A stretch of DNA of 64,000 nt from Sphingomonas sp. (GTDB lineage Bacteria > Pseudomonadota > Alphaproteobacteria > Sphingomonadales > Sphingomonadaceae). A program made the position numbers and the translations under genes. Below, one piece after another: positions 9,973 through 19,368 of this stretch (positions are counted from its first letter, which is position 1; each line of letters begins with the position of its first letter). The stretch spans positions 37,979 through 101,978 of the forward strand of contig NZ_JAPKNM010000006.1 in assembly GCF_026460985.1 (NCBI RefSeq), given 5' to 3'. Below the pieces are notes generated by a model. It was not told where the DNA came from. It did no database searches and was given only the letters and a program-made list of their open reading frames with translations.

Positions 9973-10079
9973 CGTCACCCCCGCGAAAGCGGGGGCCCAT
10001 CTCCCGGACTATCCACAATCGCACCGGCGCATTCCGCTGCTCGCCCAGGAGATGGGTCCCCGCTTTCGCGGGGATGACG
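9973..10079. repeat. 107-bp palindrome-ended repeat, family A copy 1
   Basis: cgtcacccccgcgaaagcgggggcccatctcc...ggagatgggtccccgctttcgcggggatgacg; same length and ends as 29466..29572. Confidence 0.85.
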
Positions 10080-12281
10080 GTTTTTTGTCTGGCCGCGACC
10101 TCCCCCGCCCCCGCCCAGCCGATCGACCGGCACGCGCTGGTGACGCGCCACAATGTCACCCTCACCCGCATCGACCCGCATGCGCCGCTGATGCTCGGCA
10201 ACGGCAATCTCGGCTTCACCGCGGACATCACCGGGCTGCAGACCTTTCCCGAGCAATATTCGCCGATCGCGCCGCTGCTCACCATGGCGCAATGGGCGTG
10301 GCACAGCTTTCCCAACCCCAACGGCTATACCGAGCGCGACGGGCTGGTGATGGTCCCCGTCCCCGGCCGCGGCGAGCAGCCCTTCCCCTGGATCCGCGAC
10401 TGGTCCGAGCTCGACAAGCGCCCCGCGCTGCAATGGCTGCGCGAGAATCCGCACCGCTTCTCGCTCGGCCGGGTGAGCCTGGCGTTGATCCGACGCGACG
10501 GGACGCAGGCGCATTTCTCCGACCTGAGCGCGACGCGGCAGCACCTCGATCTCTGGTCGGGATCGCTGACGAGCAGCTTCGTGTTCGATCGCGCGCCGGT
10601 GACGGTCGAGACCCGGGTGCATCCGACGCGCGACATGGTGATGGTGTCGATCCGCTCGCCGCTGGTCGCCTCGGGCCGGATCGGCGTCGATGTGCGCTAT
10701 CCGGGGGTCTCGGCGAAGCTCAACCCCGACCCGTCCGACTGGACGCGCGACGACGTGCACCGCACCCGCGTGCTGGAGCGGCGCCCGGACCGGTTGGTGG
10801 CGGAACGCAGCCTCGATGCGACGCGCTACTACTCGGCGATCCTTGCGCTCGACGGCATTGTGACGCGCACCGGGCCGCACGGCTTTCGCGCGCTGCGTCG
10901 CGGGGGCGAGCGGCTGGACGTCACGGTGCGCTTCGACCGCGAAAGGCGCCCGCCCGGTGCGCAGGATGCCGGCGTGGTCGCGCGGCATTGGCACGACTAT
11001 TGGACCCGTGGCGGCGCGGTGGACTTCAGCGGCAGCACCGATCCGCGCGCGGCCGAGCTCGAGCGGCGCGTGGTGCTCTCGCAATATCTCGCCGCGATCA
11101 ACCAGGCGGGCGAGATCCCGCCGCAGGAGGAAGGGCTGTTCTCGAACAGCTGGAACGGCAAGTTCCACCTGGAGATGACGCTGTTCCACGCGGCGCATTG
11201 GGCGAGCTGGGGCCGGCCCGAGCTGCTCGAGCGCAGCCTCGGCTGGTATCTGGAGATGCTGCCCCAGGCGCAGGCGCAGGCGCGGCGCCACGGCGTGCGG
11301 GGCGCCTGGTGGAGCAAGATGACCGGGCCGAACGGCTGGAACAGCCCGAGCACGGTCAATCCCTTCATCATGTGGCAGCAGCCGCATCCGATCTATCTGG
11401 CCGAGCTGGTCCGGCGTGCGCGCGGCGGGGATCCCGCGGTGCTGGCGCGCTATGGCGAGATGGTCGAGCAGACCGCGCAATTGCTCGCGAGCTGGCCACG
11501 GCGGGAGGGCAGTCGCTACGTGCTCGGGCCGCCGATCATCCCGGTTCAGGAGAATCACCCACCGCTCACCACGGTGAACCCCGCATTCGAGCTCGAATAT
11601 TATCGCTGGGCGCTCGGCACCGCGCAGCTTTGGCGCGAACGTCGCGGGCTGGTGCGCAATGCCGAATGGGATCGCGTGATCGCCGGGCTCGCGCCCTTGC
11701 CCGAACGCGACGGGCTCGTCCTGCCGGTGGAGAGCGCGCCGGACTTCTGGCGCATCGCCGCCTCGCCCGAATGCAGCCGCAACGCGACGCCGCCGCGCTG
11801 CCTGAACCGCGACCACCCCTCGTTCCTGATGGCCTTCGGGCTGATCCCCGGGCGAGTCGACTCGGCGGCGATGCGGCGCACGCTGGAGGCGACCGAGTCG
11901 CACTGGGACCTGCGCCAGACCTGGGGTTGGGACTTCCCGGTGGCGGCGATGACCGCGGCGCGGCTGGGCGAACCGGACAAGGCGGTCGACTGGCTGTTCC
12001 GCGACCTGCCCAACAACCGCTGGGGCGTGAGCGGGATGACGCCGCGCGTCCATCTCGAGGCGGAGAGGCAATTGGTAGGCCCTGCCGCGGCGAATGCAGG
12101 CACCGGGCCGGACGGACCGGGCTATGCGCGCGCGGCCGAGACCTATTTCCCCTCCAACGGATCGTTGCTGCTCGCCGTCGGGATGATGGCCGGCGGCTGG
12201 GACGGATCGGCGGGAGCGGCGCCCGGCTTTCCACGGCGGGGATGGACGGTCCGCGCCGAGGGGCTCACGCCGTTGCCTTAG
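10074..12281 (+). CDS. large secreted protein, possible (alpha/alpha)6 glycoside hydrolase-like enzyme
   Basis: Long ORF (TTG start possible at 9948, ATG at 10074). HAPLMLGNGNLGFTADITGLQTFPEQY...NGKFHLEMTLFHAAHWASWGRPELLERSLGWYLEMLPQA suggests a six-hairpin glycosidase-like protein; family not certain. Confidence 0.55.
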   Translation: MTVFCLAATSPAPAQPIDRHALVTRHNVTLTRIDPHAPLMLGNGNLGFTADITGLQTFPEQYSPIAPLLTMAQWAWHSFPNPNGYTERDGLVMVPVPGRGEQPFPWIRDWSELDKRPALQWLRENPHRFSLGRVSLALIRRDGTQAHFSDLSATRQHLDLWSGSLTSSFVFDRAPVTVETRVHPTRDMVMVSIRSPLVASGRIGVDVRYPGVSAKLNPDPSDWTRDDVHRTRVLERRPDRLVAERSLDATRYYSAILALDGIVTRTGPHGFRALRRGGERLDVTVRFDRERRPPGAQDAGVVARHWHDYWTRGGAVDFSGSTDPRAAELERRVVLSQYLAAINQAGEIPPQEEGLFSNSWNGKFHLEMTLFHAAHWASWGRPELLERSLGWYLEMLPQAQAQARRHGVRGAWWSKMTGPNGWNSPSTVNPFIMWQQPHPIYLAELVRRARGGDPAVLARYGEMVEQTAQLLASWPRREGSRYVLGPPIIPVQENHPPLTTVNPAFELEYYRWALGTAQLWRERRGLVRNAEWDRVIAGLAPLPERDGLVLPVESAPDFWRIAASPECSRNATPPRCLNRDHPSFLMAFGLIPGRVDSAAMRRTLEATESHWDLRQTWGWDFPVAAMTAARLGEPDKAVDWLFRDLPNNRWGVSGMTPRVHLEAERQLVGPAAANAGTGPDGPGYARAAETYFPSNGSLLLAVGMMAGGWDGSAGAAPGFPRRGWTVRAEGLTPLP

Positions 12282-12305
12282 GGTTGGGACTTCCGTTCAA
12301 ACCCG

Positions 12306-12333
12306 TCATCCCGCCTGCGCGGGACGACGAAGG
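12306..12333 (+). terminator. hairpin after 735-aa ORF (possible terminator or repeat remnant)
   Basis: cgtcatcccgcctgcgcgggacgacg palindrome shortly downstream of stop 12281. Confidence 0.35.
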
Positions 12334-12485
12334 GAATTTTGTCTCCCAATTGTCCCATTACGGTGTTTTTGCGTACTGTTCGGAGCACGTATTCAGGAGT
12401 ATGAAGGTTAGGCTCCGGAGGGTTCCCCCCTAAGGGGTGCGGTCGGGCGGCGTTTAACTCCCTTTTCCGCCGTCCGGCCGTCCTT

Positions 12486-13262
12486 CTACAGCCGGTACGC
12501 CCGTCGCGCATTGGCGCCGAACACCGCATCATGATGCTCGGGCGGCACCAGATCCTCCGCCATCGCCAACCATTCGCGATAGCCCGCCGCAAGCGTCAGC
12601 ACCGGCCAGTCGCTCCCCCAGATCAGCCGCTCCGGGCCGAATGCTTCCCAAAGCGTGCCGAAGACATGGCCGACCACCGCATTGGGCTCGGTGAGCAGAC
12701 CCGAGAATTTGGCATGGACGTTGGTGTGCCGCGCGATCGCGCGCATCGCGCGCTCCCAGGGTGCGAGATCGCCGAAATCGGGCTTGGCGGCATGATCGAT
12801 CACCACGGTGAGGCCCGGGTGACGCGCGGCAAGGCGTGCCAGCGACTCGAGATGGCGGGGACGCACCAACGCATCGAGGACGAGTCGCGCCTCCCCCATC
12901 GCGGCGAGCGCCGCATCGTCGGCGCGGTCGTACCAATCGGCTTCGCGATCCTGCACCATCGGGCGCAGGCCCTTGAGGCGATCGTGCCCCGCGAGCGCGC
13001 GGACCTGCCGCTCCGAGTCGGGCGCCTGCAGATCGGCCCAGCCGACGACGCCGCGAATCAGCGGATCGGCAAGGCCGAGCAGCCAGCTCGTGTCGGCGGC
13101 ATTCTCCTGGCTCTGGACGAGCACCACGCCCTCGACCGCGTCTCCCGCCGCCTCGCGGAAATCGACCAGGTCGAAATCGCGGTAGATCTCCGGGAGATCG
13201 ACGCCGGGCCATACGCAGCCATGCTCGCCGATCCGCCAGACATGGACGTGCGTGTCGATCAA
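12486..13262 (-). CDS. amidohydrolase family protein, L-fuconolactonase/L-rhamnonolactonase type
   Basis: LIDTHVHVWRIGEHGCVWPG...VIDHAAKPDFG...NVHAKFSGLLTE...RLIWGSDWPVL; TTG start near 13262 inferred, overlapping MFS stop. Confidence 0.8.
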   Translation of the reverse strand: MIDTHVHVWRIGEHGCVWPGVDLPEIYRDFDLVDFREAAGDAVEGVVLVQSQENAADTSWLLGLADPLIRGVVGWADLQAPDSERQVRALAGHDRLKGLRPMVQDREADWYDRADDAALAAMGEARLVLDALVRPRHLESLARLAARHPGLTVVIDHAAKPDFGDLAPWERAMRAIARHTNVHAKFSGLLTEPNAVVGHVFGTLWEAFGPERLIWGSDWPVLTLAAGYREWLAMAEDLVPPEHHDAVFGANARRAYRL

Positions 13263-14557
13263 GCCCGCGCTCCCGCGCGCAGCGCGAAGCCCAGCACGAC
13301 GAGGAAGCAGCCAGCGGGCACGAGCATCGCCCACAGGATCGAGCCGCTCACGTCGGAGACATAGCCCATCAGCGCCGTGAGCACCGCGCCGCCGATGATC
13401 GCCATCACCAGCAACGCCGCCGCCGACTTGGTGCGCGGCCCCAGCCCCGCCACCGATTCGGCGAAGATCGTCGGGTACATGATCGACATGAAGAAGCTCG
13501 TCGCGATCAGCGCGCCGATGCCGGCATAGCCGCCGATCGCGGTGGCGGCGACGCAAAGCAAAGCGGCGATGCCCGCGAAGCTCGCGAGCAGCGGCAAGGC
13601 GGCGATCCGGCCCATCAGCGCGGCGCCGGCGAAACGGCCCACCATGAACAGGACCAGCGAGGCGGTGAGGAAGGCGGCGGCGCGATGCTCGCCGGTGCCG
13701 GGTACCGCGACCTGGGCGTAGCGGATCAGATAGCTCCAGATGCCGACCTGTGCGCCGACATAGAAGAATTGCGCGGCCACGCCCGACAGCAGGCGGCGAT
13801 TGGCGAGCAGCGCGCGGAAATCGTCGAGCGCACCGACGCCTTCGTCGACGTCGCTCTCGGTCGCCACCGGCGGGAAGCGCACGACGCGGATGAGGACCGC
13901 CCAGCCGATCACGACCAGCCCGATCAGCAGATAGGGCAGTTGCACCGCGGCGGCCTCGCTCGCGCGCCACGCGTCGAGCGCCGCGGGCGCCATCGCCGCC
14001 TTCTGCTCGGGCGAGAGCGACACGCCCGAGAGGATGAACTGGCTGCCCAGCGCAACTCCGGCGATCGAGCCGAGCGGGTTGAAGGCCTGGGCGAGGTTGA
14101 GGCGCCGCGACGCGGTCTCCTCCGGCCCCAGGCGCGCGATCAGCGGATTGGCCGAGGTCTCGAGAAAGGCGAGCCCGCCGGCGATCACGAACAGCGCCGC
14201 GAGGAAGAAGGGATAGCTCTGCGCGCCGGCGGCCGGCCAGAACAGGAAGGCGCCGAGGCCGTAGAGCCCGAGCCCGGTCAGCACCGCCGCGCGATAGCCC
14301 TTGGCGCGCATGAACAAGGCGGCGGGGATCGCCAGGCAGAAATAGCCGAGGTAGAAGGCCGACTGGACCAGCCCCGCCTGCAGGTCGCTGAGCGTGAACA
14401 GCTTCTTGAAATGCGCGATCAGCACGTCGTTGAGGTTGTTCGCGACGCCCCAGAGGAAGAACAGGGCCACGATCAGCACCATGGGGAGCAACCCGGCGGC
14501 GACATGGCCGCCACGCGGCGTGGTGCCGGTCGCGGCAAATGGAGTCTGGGCTTCCAT
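13259..14557 (-). CDS. fucP: MFS sugar permease, L-fucose permease type
   Basis: VALFFLWGVANNLNDVLIAHFKKLFTLSDLQAGLVQSAFYLGYFCLAIPAALFMRAKGYRAAVLTGLGLYGLGAFLFWPA...GGLAFLETSANPLIARLGPE. Confidence 0.88.
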   Translation of the reverse strand: MEAQTPFAATGTTPRGGHVAAGLLPMVLIVALFFLWGVANNLNDVLIAHFKKLFTLSDLQAGLVQSAFYLGYFCLAIPAALFMRAKGYRAAVLTGLGLYGLGAFLFWPAAGAQSYPFFLAALFVIAGGLAFLETSANPLIARLGPEETASRRLNLAQAFNPLGSIAGVALGSQFILSGVSLSPEQKAAMAPAALDAWRASEAAAVQLPYLLIGLVVIGWAVLIRVVRFPPVATESDVDEGVGALDDFRALLANRRLLSGVAAQFFYVGAQVGIWSYLIRYAQVAVPGTGEHRAAAFLTASLVLFMVGRFAGAALMGRIAALPLLASFAGIAALLCVAATAIGGYAGIGALIATSFFMSIMYPTIFAESVAGLGPRTKSAAALLVMAIIGGAVLTALMGYVSDVSGSILWAMLVPAGCFLVVLGFALRAGARA

Positions 14558-14618
14558 GCGGCTTACTCTCCTTTGCGGCACCGTGTTCGGGCTTGCGCAT
14601 ATAAAAACATTCTTCACC

Positions 14619-14634
14619 TACGAATGCAATCGTA
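14619..14634. promoter_or_regulatory. palindromic operator candidate between fucP and the IclR regulator
   Basis: TACGAATGCAATCGTA, near-perfect inverted repeat in the divergent intergenic region. Confidence 0.4.
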
Positions 14635-14719
14635 TCGCCGCGCCTTCTGTGCGCCCCATCTTCATTCCGGGGCCGGCAACAGATACACGGTGCGGGCTGG
14701 AACACCATGAGGGGGTGCC

Positions 14720-15508
14720 GTGAAGAAGGCCGAAGACAAGAGCGAGATCGACTCGCGCTACCGGGCCCCTGCGCTCGAAAAGGGGATCGACATCCTCGAG
14801 CTGCTGGCGACCGAAGCACGGCCGATGACGCTGACCGCGATCGTCAACCGGCTCGAGCGCTCGCATGGCGAGCTGTTCCGCATGGTCCAGGTGCTCGAGT
14901 TCCGCGGCTATATCGAACAGGATTCGTCGAACGAAGGCTATCGGCTCACCGACCGGCTGTTCTCGCTGGGGATGCAGCAGCCGCGGACGCGCAACCTGAT
15001 CGAGGCGGCGCTGCCGGTGATGCGCCAGCTCGCGGCGAGCGTCGGCCAGTCGTGCCACCTCGCGCTGCACACCCAGGGCGAGATGGTCGTCGTCGCGCGG
15101 ATGGAATCGAGCGAGCAGCTCGGCTTCTCGGTGCGCGTCGGCTATCGGCGGCCGCTGGTGCAGGCGGCGTCGGGGCTCGTGCTCTACGCCTTCCAGCCCG
15201 AGGACGTGCGGCTGCGCTGGGAGAGCCTGCTCGACCCGCCTCTGTCCGACGAGGAGCTGGCGACGTTCCGCGCGCATGCCGACGAGATCCGCGAGCGCCA
15301 GGTCGAGCTCACGCCGAGCAAGTTCGTGGCGGGCGTCACCGACATCTCCGCGCCGGTGATGCGCGGCGGGATGGCCGCGGCGGCGCTCACCGTGCCCTAT
15401 CTCAAGAAGCTGCAGCCCTCTGTATCGCCCAAGGAGACCGGCGAGCTGGTGCGGCTGGCGGCCGCGCAGATCTCCGAGCAGCTCGTCGAGGGCGACAGCC
15501 GGGTTTAG
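14720..15508 (+). CDS. IclR family transcriptional regulator
   Basis: ALEKGIDILELLATEARPMTLTAIVNRLERSHGELFRMVQVLEFRGYI...; IclR wHTH and effector domain; GTG start. Confidence 0.9.
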   Translation: MKKAEDKSEIDSRYRAPALEKGIDILELLATEARPMTLTAIVNRLERSHGELFRMVQVLEFRGYIEQDSSNEGYRLTDRLFSLGMQQPRTRNLIEAALPVMRQLAASVGQSCHLALHTQGEMVVVARMESSEQLGFSVRVGYRRPLVQAASGLVLYAFQPEDVRLRWESLLDPPLSDEELATFRAHADEIRERQVELTPSKFVAGVTDISAPVMRGGMAAAALTVPYLKKLQPSVSPKETGELVRLAAAQISEQLVEGDSRV

Positions 15509-15532
15509 GCGTGGCCAAGCTGCGCCGATTCT

Positions 15533-15660
15533 GATCCTCCCCCGCCAGGGGGAGGTGTCGCCGAAGGAGACGGAGGGGGAGGTAAGCGACCCACAAGCCG
15601 TCGTGCTTCCTCCCCCTCCGTCATGCTTCGCATGCCACCTCCCCCTGGCGGGGGAGGATC
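15533..15660. repeat. palindrome-ended repeat, family B copy 1
   Basis: gatcctcccccgccagggggaggtg...cacctccccctggcgggggaggatc. Confidence 0.85.
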
Positions 15661-15673
15661 AAGAAGGCTTAGC

Positions 15674-16405
15674 TCAGACCGTCCAGCCGCCGTCGATGAT
15701 GTGGATCTGGCCGGTGGTGAAGGCCGATTCGTCCGCGCCGAGATAGAGGGCGAGCGCGGCGATCTCCTCGACCCGGCCGAGCCGGCCCATGGGCTGGCGC
15801 GCGTTGAAGTCGCGCAGGGCGGTCTCATAGTCGCCGGTGGCGCGCAGCCGCTGGTGCAGCGCCGGTGTGTCGACGGTGCCGGGGCAGATCGCGTTGCAGC
15901 GTATGCCCTGCGCGACGAAATCGGAGGCGATCGCCTTGGTGAGTCCGATCACCGCCGCCTTGGACGCGCCATAGGCGAAGCGATTGGGCACGCCGATGAT
16001 CGAGCTCGCGACCGATGCCATGTTGACGATCGAGCCGCCGCCATGGGCGAGCATGCGCGGGAGCGCCGCGCGGATCATGCGGTACATGGCGGTGACGTTG
16101 AGGTCGAACGAGGCGTTCCAGTCCTCCTCGCTGCAGTCGAGGATGGTGCCCGCGGCGACCATGCCGGCGCAGTTGAACAATATGTCGAGCGGCGGCGCCT
16201 CGGCGACGAGCGCTGCGATCGCATCGGGATCGAGGATGTCGACGCGGCGGGGTACGCAACCCTCGAGCGTCTCCAGCGCCTCCGCGTCGCGATCGACCGC
16301 CCAGACCGTCGCGCCCTCGGCGAGGTAGAGTTCCGCCGTGGCGCGGCCGATACCGTGCGCGGCGCCGGTGATCAGCGCCGTCTTGCCTGCGAGCCTGTTG
16401 CTCAT
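15674..16405 (-). CDS. SDR family oxidoreductase (candidate 2-keto-3-deoxy-L-fuconate dehydrogenase by context)
   Basis: MSNRLAGKTALITGAAHGIGRATAELYLAEGATVWAVDRD...YGASKAAVIGLTKAIA...QIHIIDGGWTV. Confidence 0.85.
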   Translation of the reverse strand: MSNRLAGKTALITGAAHGIGRATAELYLAEGATVWAVDRDAEALETLEGCVPRRVDILDPDAIAALVAEAPPLDILFNCAGMVAAGTILDCSEEDWNASFDLNVTAMYRMIRAALPRMLAHGGGSIVNMASVASSIIGVPNRFAYGASKAAVIGLTKAIASDFVAQGIRCNAICPGTVDTPALHQRLRATGDYETALRDFNARQPMGRLGRVEEIAALALYLGADESAFTTGQIHIIDGGWTV

Positions 16406-17448
16406 GCCGTTCGAATCTCCGATTTGCAGTCTTCGCCCGGTACCGGCGCGTCGGCGCGAAGCAGACGCGCGTGCCGGAGCTCTTCCCAAAGTGCGGCGGG
16501 GATGACCGCCGAATAGCGTGCGGCGGTCTCGGCGACCTCGGCCGCGCCGGCGAGCCCGGGCACGACGCTGACGACCGCCGGATGCGCGAGCGCGAACTGG
16601 AGCGCCGCCGCGCCGAGCGCGACCTGATGCCGCGCGCACACCGCCGCGATCTGCCGCGCCTTGTCCAGCACCGGCGCGGGCACGACCCCGTAATCGTAAT
16701 GCGCGTCCGCGCGCGGGCCCTGCCCCGCCAATATCCCCGAATTATAGGGGCCGCCGACGATCACGCCGGTGCCCAAGGCCCGGCAGCGCGGCAGCAGCGC
16801 ATCGAGCGCGCCCTGTTCGAGCAGCGTATAGCGGCCGGCGAGGAGGATCAGGTCGAGCGGGCCGCGATCGAGCAGTTCGAGCGCCACGTCGCATTCGTTG
16901 ACGCCGATCCCGAACGCGGCGATCGCGCCCTCGTCGCGCAGCCGCTCGAGCGCGCGCAGGCCACCGCCCTCGACGAGCTGCGCGAGCATCTCGGCATGGC
17001 GCGCGCCATGGGTCAGCCGGCCGATATCGTGGACGAGCAGGATATCGACACGGTCGACGCCGAGGCGCGCCAGGCTGGCCTCGTGCGAGCGGAGCACGCC
17101 GTCGTGCGAATAGTCGTAGACAGGGGCATAGGGCTCGGACGAGCGGAAACCGTGGCGTTCCTCCGGCAACGGCGCCGCCGGGTCGATGGGTTCGAGCAGG
17201 CGCCCGACCTTGGTCGACACGATCGCGCGCTCGCCGCGCAGCCCGGCGCCGAGCCGCTTCTCGGCGAGGCCGAAGCCGTAATAAGGCGCGGTGTCGGCGA
17301 AGCGCATGCCCGCGGCGAGCGCCGCGGCGATCGTGGCGGCGGCATCGGCATCGGATATGGCGCGGAACAGATTGCCGAGCGGCGCCGTACCGAACCCGAG
17401 CTCGGGTAGCTGCAGGTCACGGCCCGCGAGCCGCCGCAACGCGATCAT
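16402..17448 (-). CDS. aldo/keto reductase (candidate L-fucose dehydrogenase by context)
   Basis: MIALRRLAGRDLQLPELGFGTAPLGNLFRAISDADAAATIAAALAAGMRFADTAPYYGFGLAEKRLG...; ATGA overlap with SDR gene. Confidence 0.85.
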   Translation of the reverse strand: MIALRRLAGRDLQLPELGFGTAPLGNLFRAISDADAAATIAAALAAGMRFADTAPYYGFGLAEKRLGAGLRGERAIVSTKVGRLLEPIDPAAPLPEERHGFRSSEPYAPVYDYSHDGVLRSHEASLARLGVDRVDILLVHDIGRLTHGARHAEMLAQLVEGGGLRALERLRDEGAIAAFGIGVNECDVALELLDRGPLDLILLAGRYTLLEQGALDALLPRCRALGTGVIVGGPYNSGILAGQGPRADAHYDYGVVPAPVLDKARQIAAVCARHQVALGAAALQFALAHPAVVSVVPGLAGAAEVAETAARYSAVIPAALWEELRHARLLRADAPVPGEDCKSEIRTA

Positions 17449-17780
17449 TCGCCGTCCCCGAACACGAAGATGCGCTGCATCGGGACCCATTTCTCTCCCG
17501 GGGCCGCATGCGGGAGCGCGCGCTGATAGCGCCACATGAGCTTCTCCCATTCGTCGGTCTCAGGGGGGACCTCCACCGCGCGCGGATAATCTTCCGCCAC
17601 TTCGGCGATCATCACCATGCGATCACCGGTCCGCCAGATCTCCATCGACTCCACGCCCTGGGCGCGCAGATGCGCGAGCACCGCGGGCCAGGCGGCGCCG
17701 GGCGCGTGCCGTGCCTCATATTCAGCGATCAGCGCGGCATCATCCACCAGGTCGAGCGCGAAACAGTGCCGGCGTGCCAT
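17445..17780 (-). CDS. L-rhamnose/L-fucose mutarotase family protein
   Basis: MARRHCFALDLVDDAALIAEYEARHAPGAAWPAVLAHLRAQGVESMEIWRTGDRMVMIAEV...WEKLMWRYQRALPHAAPGEKWVPMQRIFVF. Confidence 0.85.
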   Translation of the reverse strand: MARRHCFALDLVDDAALIAEYEARHAPGAAWPAVLAHLRAQGVESMEIWRTGDRMVMIAEVAEDYPRAVEVPPETDEWEKLMWRYQRALPHAAPGEKWVPMQRIFVFGDGE

Positions 17781-18037
17781 GGTTCTCTCTCCGTGATTCT
17801 GGCAAGGATCTGCTCGCCAATCGCTTCGCCGGCGCTCTTATCACAACAGGAAACTTGCGCCACAGCCAATTCGCACCTATGAAAACGCTACTCATCTGCA
17901 AACATGCGATGCCATAGCTCGGACATATCACGCCGGGCCATGCGAGTGAGAGGGGCAGCAGGATCGATGGTTGAGAGGGCGCTCGCGACAGGCCGGCACA
18001 CGCATCGGCACCCCCGCCAGGAGCCGGGCGCCACACG

Positions 18038-19354
18038 ATGACCAAGATCAGCAAATTGCGCGTGCTCGACGTCCGCTTCCCGACGTCGCAGATGCTCGAC
18101 GGATCGGATGCGATGAATCCCGATCCCGATTATTCGGCCGCTTATTGCATCCTCGAGACCAGCGACCCGGCACTCGAGGGGCACGGCCTCACCTTCACGA
18201 TCGGGCGCGGCAACGACATCGTCTGCGCGGCGATCGAGGCGCTCGCCCCCTTGGTGGAAGGGCTCGACCTCGACTGGATCCGCGAGGACGGCGCGCGCTT
18301 CTGGCGGCACGTGACCGGCGACAGCCAGCTGCGCTGGATCGGGCCGGAGAAGGGCGTGATCCATCTCGCCACCGGCGCGGTGGTGAACGCGGTCTGGGAC
18401 CTGCTCGCCAAGGCCGCGGGCAAGCCGTTGTGGCAGCTGATCGGCGAGATGAGCCCGGCCGAGCTGATCAAGCTGATCGACTTCCGCTACATCACCGATT
18501 GCATCACCCCCGAGGAGGGCCTGGCGCTGCTCGAGGCGCGCGCCGCGGGCAAGGCCGAACGCATGGCGACGCTGCGCGCCAAGGGCTATCCGGCCTATAC
18601 CACGTCGGCGGGATGGCTCGGCTATTCGGACGCCAAGCTGGAGCGGCTGTGCCGCGAGGCGGTGGCCGAAGGCTTCGACCATGTGAAGCTCAAGGTCGGC
18701 CGCTCGGTCGAGGACGATGTCCGCCGCGCCGGGATCGCGCGCGCGGCGCTCGGCCCGACGCGCAAGCTGATGATCGACGCGAACCAGGTCTGGGAAGTCG
18801 GCGAGGCGATCGCGCATCTCGGCGCCCTCGCCTTCGCCGATCCGTGGTTCATCGAAGAGCCGACGAGCCCCGACGACGTCGAGGGGCATCGGCAGATCCG
18901 CGAGGCGGTGCGCCCCATGCGCGTCGCGACCGGCGAGATGTGCCAGAACCGGGTGCTCTTCAAGCAGTTCATCATGCGCGGCGCGATCGACGTGGTGCAG
19001 ATCGACGCGTGCCGGCTGGGCGGCGTCAACGAAGTGCTCGCGGTACTGCTGATGGCCGCCAAATACGAGCTGCCGGTGTGCCCGCATGCCGGCGGCGTCG
19101 GGCTGTGCGAATATGTCCAGCACCTCGCCATGGCGGACTATCTCTGCTTCGCAGGGACCACCGAGGGGCGCGTGATCGAATTCGTCGACCACCTCCACGA
19201 GCATTTCGTGCACCCCTGCGAAGTGCGGAACGGCGCCTATCTCGCGCCGACCGCGCCGGGCTTCTCGATCGAGATGAAGCGATCGAGCCTTGCAACCTAC
19301 AGCTATCGCAAGGATGAAGCACCCGGGCGGATCGCGGCGGACGCGGCCGAATAA
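18038..19354 (+). CDS. L-fuconate dehydratase, enolase superfamily
   Basis: VLDVRFPTSQMLDGSDAMNPDPDYSAAYCILETSDPALEGHGLTFTIGRGNDIV...HVKLKVGRSVEDD...LMIDANQVWEV...FIEEPTSPDDVEGH. Confidence 0.9.
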   Translation: MTKISKLRVLDVRFPTSQMLDGSDAMNPDPDYSAAYCILETSDPALEGHGLTFTIGRGNDIVCAAIEALAPLVEGLDLDWIREDGARFWRHVTGDSQLRWIGPEKGVIHLATGAVVNAVWDLLAKAAGKPLWQLIGEMSPAELIKLIDFRYITDCITPEEGLALLEARAAGKAERMATLRAKGYPAYTTSAGWLGYSDAKLERLCREAVAEGFDHVKLKVGRSVEDDVRRAGIARAALGPTRKLMIDANQVWEVGEAIAHLGALAFADPWFIEEPTSPDDVEGHRQIREAVRPMRVATGEMCQNRVLFKQFIMRGAIDVVQIDACRLGGVNEVLAVLLMAAKYELPVCPHAGGVGLCEYVQHLAMADYLCFAGTTEGRVIEFVDHLHEHFVHPCEVRNGAYLAPTAPGFSIEMKRSSLATYSYRKDEAPGRIAADAAE

Positions 19355-19368
19355 CGGGAGGGGGATCG

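Noticed and set aside
9948-10079. Peptide PSPPRKRGPISRTIHNRTGAFRCSPRRWVPAFAGMT as a genuine protein domain
   Set aside because: It is the translation of the family A intergenic repeat, which also appears untranslated at 29466-29572.
12486-14819. Apparent 777-aa fusion ending in an amidohydrolase
   Set aside because: Upstream part is a shadow frame of the FucP gene; amidohydrolase begins near LIDTHVHVW (~13262).
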